NCBI GenBank assembly: GCA_043747745.1
Contig: JAYTOP010000026.1
Location: 1 to 64,000, forward strand
Source: SZAS-103 sp043747745
GTDB lineage: Bacteria > Pseudomonadota > Gammaproteobacteria > Xanthomonadales > Xanthomonadaceae
Reading direction: 5' to 3'
DNA: 64,000 bases
The notes under the pieces were generated by a model. That model searched no databases and was not told where the DNA came from. It saw nothing but the letters and a program-made list of their open reading frames with translations. Position numbers and translations under genes: made by a program. Below are positions 60,993 through 64,000 of this stretch, one piece after another (positions within the stretch are counted from its first letter, which is position 1; every line of letters starts with the position of its first letter).

Positions 60993-63900
60993 TCACGGCG
61001 CGTGCACCACCGTAAGCGATCCGCTTCCCGGCGATCGCGCCTGGATCCGGCGGTCGTACATCGATTCGCCATACGCCGGCGGTACCGCGAACGTGCCGGC
61101 GTTGGTGGCCTTGATGCGATAGACGAACTCGCGCACGTCCGGCGTAGCGGTGCCGTAGATCACCACGCGATCCTCGCGGATGTCGGCGTACTCGGGCTGC
61201 CAGGTCGAACCCGACAGCCCGATCGGAGAACGCCATGCCACGGGTTGCGCGGCGGCATCGCTGCTATCGCTCGCAGCGGCGTCGCTCGCAGCGGCGTCGC
61301 TGCCATCGGCCGCAGCGGCGGGTTCCGGCGGCGGCTCAATCACCGGCTCGAAGCCGCCCGGCAGCAAGTCGACGATGGCGACATTACCGACGCCCTCGGT
61401 GCCGGTCGCGCGGATCTTCACATGCACGTCGATTTCCGCACCGACCGCGATCTGCGTGAGCGGCTTGCCTGCCGAATCGGTGTAGTCGCGCACGATCTCG
61501 ATGCCATCCTTGATCGCCTTGTCCGGCGGCAGGCGATCGTAGCCACCCTGGCTCGCCACGTGCCATGCCGGCACCACGCTGCGATTGACGAAGCGCAGCT
61601 TGCGCGCTTTCGCATCCCAACTACCGGCCTGCAGCAGGTTGCCCTGGATGGTCGCGATCGACCTTGCGGTTCCGTCTGCATACACCGCGTTGATGGCGAG
61701 CTTGCCCAACTCACCCGAGGTCTGCGTCGCGTAGCTGTCGAGCGCGAGGATCGTCATCGCCGCGGACGTCGTGTTGTACTCGTCGTGCTCCAGCGGCCAT
61801 GCGATGTTCTCGAACACGCGCGGCGGCAACGCGTTGGCCCGCTCCGGGAAATGCTTGGCGAGCAGGTACAGCACGCTCGCGTCGCGAGTCAGCGGATCGT
61901 AGTAGTAGCCGTACAGGAACGGCTCGTCGGCCAGCTTGCGCGTTAGGTCGGTCTGCGGTCCGGTGATCAGTGCGTTCGCCTGCTTGTCCTGCTTGAGCAG
62001 CTTGTACGAGGCGGCCAGCCACGCGGCGGCGAGGTCGTGCTCCCACACCTTCGGATATGCATCCTCGAGGCGCTTCTGCACCGCGGCGAGGTTGTTGGTG
62101 GTCACGTTGCCCTGGCGGGTCAGCAGGTACACCGCATAGGCACGCTGGCGCAGCTTGTCCAGCGTGTCCATGCCGTTGTCGGATGCCAGCTGCAGCAGGT
62201 ACTTGTCGCCCGCATCGATCATGGACGGCGGCACGTGGATGCCGCGGTCGCGCGCTTCGAGCAGGAAGTTCATCGCATACACCGACACGAACGGTTCGGC
62301 TTCGGGCGTCGCCGACCACAGGCCGAAGCCTCCTTCGCTGTTCTGCCGCGAGTGCAGCACGTCGACGAGGTTCGCGATGGTGGCGTCGTTGCCAATCGTC
62401 CTGTCGCCGACCGCCGGCTGCAGCGCATGCGTGAACACCGGCACCACCGGCCACTTCGCGACGACCAGCCGGGGCATCGCCATGCTCACGACCTGTTCGC
62501 TGCAGTAGTTCTGGTAATTCACGAGGAAGCTCGTCAGGCCTTGCGCAAGCACGAGTGGCAGGTTGGAGATCGCCGTGTCGCGCGAGGCGTAGGCGTCGTA
62601 CATCGGGCGCAGGTTGGGCTGGTCCACCTGCCTGCCCGGATCGACCCTGCCCACGTCGACCTGGGTGCGATAGGCCGCGGCCGGGCGCACCGACAGGTCC
62701 ACACTTTGCTTCGCCGACTTGCCCGCGTACGCGGCAATGAAGGTCAGGTTGCCCGAGCCGAGGCGATCGGTGGCCTTGACGCGGAACAGCGCAACGCCTT
62801 CACGCATCGACGCCAGGTTCACGCCCTGCGTCGCGCTGCCGAGGACCTGTAACTGCGGCCCGGTCCTCAGCGTCACCGCCACCGGCACGGGCTTCACTCC
62901 GATGTTGGTGAGGTTGTTCGCGACGCCGACGCTGATTTCCGCCTCGTCGCCCGGCGCGAGCGTGGTTGGTACGTTTGGCGACAGCACGAAGTCGCCGCGC
63001 ACCGTCGTCCCGCTCTCGATCGTGCCGATGCGGTCGACCGATACCGCAACGGCCATCACGCGCAGCTTGCCATTGAAGTAATCAGGCACGGCATAGCTGA
63101 AATCCTTCTCGCCGTTGACGTCGACGATGCCGGACCAGTACACCACCGGCTTGTCGCGCTTGCGCTTGAACGGATTGAGCTGGCGACCGATCGCGGAGTC
63201 CGCATCGCCGCCGGGGGCCGCCGTCATCGCCATCAGCTTCTCGAAGTCCGGCAGGATCAGGTCGAGGATCTGCGCGGTCTTCACCTGCAGCATCCGCTTG
63301 CGGAAGAAGAACTTCAGCGGGTCCTCGAGCTTGTAGCGCGCGACCTGCAGGATCCCCTCGTCCACCGCGAACAGTATCGCCCGCGTCGGCTGCGCGGAAT
63401 GCAGTTTGAAAGTCACCGTGTCGCCGGGTTTCATCAGTGCGGGCACGTCGACGGTCAACTGGTCGCGCCGCGCATCGAGGTTCACCGAGAACGGCACCAC
63501 GCCATAGCTGAGCGGACTCATGAAGATCTCGTCCGACGACGGATCACGGATGAACTGCACGTTGATGTAGCCGTTGCCCTCGAAATCCTTCGGCACCACG
63601 ATGCGTTGCACCGAACTCGTCGTCGTCGCCTTGAACCACGCGTGCGCATACACCTTGTCGCGCTCGATGGTGATCAGGCCGCTGCCCGCATATGGCGCGT
63701 GGATCGCGATCTGAACCGCTTCGCCGGGCTTGTAGTCCTTCTTGTCGAGGTTCAGCTGCAGCTCGGCGTTGCGATCGAGCGAGCGCGACACGTTGGCCGC
63801 ACCGGCGACAGTCCAGGCGACGCGATTGACTTCCTTGTCGTCGCTGCTGCGCAGCACGAGCAACGCATAGTCGCCCGGCTTGTCGGTCGGCAGCGGGTAG

Positions 63901-64000
63901 TCGAGCCCTGCCGCGGGAATCGTCAACGACTTGTCGCCGATCGGGATTTCCTTGAGCTTGGATTCGTACTTGTAGACGCCCGAGTCCTGCTTGGTCAGCA
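60993..64000 (-). CDS. yfhM: Bacterial alpha-2-macroglobulin (YfhM-like), C-terminal part
   Basis: Periplasmic protease trap; the gene runs off the right edge, so the N-terminus and signal are not visible. About 1000 residues are in the window: MG domains (LQLNLDKKDYKPGEAVQIAI, VVPKDFEGNGYINVQFIRD), an A2M domain with DKPVVYWSGIVDVNGEKDFS, and the thioester motif CSEQ in NYQNYCSEQVVSMAMPRL, intact and therefore expected to link covalently to attacking proteases. The alpha-helical thioester domain (GGFGLWSATPEAEPFVSVYA) and a C-terminal receptor-like domain with an Ala/Ser/Asp-rich insert follow. It partners pbpC. Confidence 0.94.
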   Translation of the reverse strand, partial: LTKQDSGVYKYESKLKEIPIGDKSLTIPAAGLDYPLPTDKPGDYALLVLRSSDDKEVNRVAWTVAGAANVSRSLDRNAELQLNLDKKDYKPGEAVQIAIHAPYAGSGLITIERDKVYAHAWFKATTTSSVQRIVVPKDFEGNGYINVQFIRDPSSDEIFMSPLSYGVVPFSVNLDARRDQLTVDVPALMKPGDTVTFKLHSAQPTRAILFAVDEGILQVARYKLEDPLKFFFRKRMLQVKTAQILDLILPDFEKLMAMTAAPGGDADSAIGRQLNPFKRKRDKPVVYWSGIVDVNGEKDFSYAVPDYFNGKLRVMAVAVSVDRIGTIESGTTVRGDFVLSPNVPTTLAPGDEAEISVGVANNLTNIGVKPVPVAVTLRTGPQLQVLGSATQGVNLASMREGVALFRVKATDRLGSGNLTFIAAYAGKSAKQSVDLSVRPAAAYRTQVDVGRVDPGRQVDQPNLRPMYDAYASRDTAISNLPLVLAQGLTSFLVNYQNYCSEQVVSMAMPRLVVAKWPVVPVFTHALQPAVGDRTIGNDATIANLVDVLHSRQNSEGGFGLWSATPEAEPFVSVYAMNFLLEARDRGIHVPPSMIDAGDKYLLQLASDNGMDTLDKLRQRAYAVYLLTRQGNVTTNNLAAVQKRLEDAYPKVWEHDLAAAWLAASYKLLKQDKQANALITGPQTDLTRKLADEPFLYGYYYDPLTRDASVLYLLAKHFPERANALPPRVFENIAWPLEHDEYNTTSAAMTILALDSYATQTSGELGKLAINAVYADGTARSIATIQGNLLQAGSWDAKARKLRFVNRSVVPAWHVASQGGYDRLPPDKAIKDGIEIVRDYTDSAGKPLTQIAVGAEIDVHVKIRATGTEGVGNVAIVDLLPGGFEPVIEPPPEPAAAADGSDAAASDAAASDSSDAAAQPVAWRSPIGLSGSTWQPEYADIREDRVVIYGTATPDVREFVYRIKATNAGTFAVPPAYGESMYDRRIQARSPGSGSLTVVHAP

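Overview
The window is about 64 kb of high-GC DNA from a gammaproteobacterium, most plausibly a member of the Xanthomonadales/Lysobacterales (Rhodanobacteraceae-like). This rests on gene content and order: phoB-phoR-ppk-ppx, an NAD-type isocitrate dehydrogenase beside ssrA, a pbpC/alpha-2-macroglobulin pair, DUF885 and M13 peptidases, and a tmRNA tag reading ANDDNYALAA. The genus is an inference; no rRNA gene is present.

Layout. 1-2.4 kb is an accessory patch: an inverted-repeat-flanked stretch, an XRE regulator divergent from a D12-class adenine methyltransferase, the C-terminal stub of a type ISP-like restriction enzyme, and an Mrr-like nuclease with a zinc ribbon. 2.4-17.7 kb is mostly chromosomal housekeeping: a fatty acid hydroxylase, a CocE-type hydrolase, a DJ-1/PfpI protein, a glycosyltransferase, the giant helicase Lhr, a DUF885 peptidase, and an FdhF/YdeP-like molybdoenzyme followed by fdhD. 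The molybdoenzyme is broken by an amber codon and a frameshift. 17.7-20.8 kb is a patchwork of small genes with one intact and one deleted GNAT acetyltransferase copy and an orphan membrane domain of a PQQ glucose dehydrogenase.

20.8-32.4 kb is a defence island on the minus strand. It holds an abiEi-abiEii-hsdM operon (a type IV toxin-antitoxin module plus a lone type I methyltransferase), a truncated toxin-like ORF fused to a third GNAT fragment, and a second tightly overlapping operon hsdR-hsdS-rhuM-hsdM whose hsdR is frameshifted. The island ends at the 3' end of ssrA (tmRNA), where the tmRNA 3' end and its terminator are duplicated in inverted orientation. This suggests that ssrA was the integration or recombination point.

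32.4-64 kb is again mostly core: ssrA, icd, a secreted beta-helix protein, a CMD/AhpD-like protein with glutaredoxin, a BepA-like M48 protease, and the coupled phoB-phoR-ppk-ppx operon behind a good Pho box (phosphate sensing plus polyphosphate metabolism). Then come an SH3-M48 protease overlapping a CHASE2 protein with an unidentified output region, yaeQ, a cysteine synthase-glutaredoxin fusion, a Gln-rich coiled-coil secreted protein built on 150-bp repeats, an amber-interrupted M13 peptidase, several lipoproteins and small membrane proteins, an autotransporter remnant, pbpC, and the C-terminal part of an alpha-2-macroglobulin running off the right edge.

Five coding lesions (two sense-to-amber, two frameshifts, one broken barrel end) occur in otherwise well-conserved genes. 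Either the genome is decaying or the assembly carries errors; reads would decide. No single clearly new system is proven. The best candidates are the AbiE/HsdM and RhuM/Hsd island and the CHASE2 protein.
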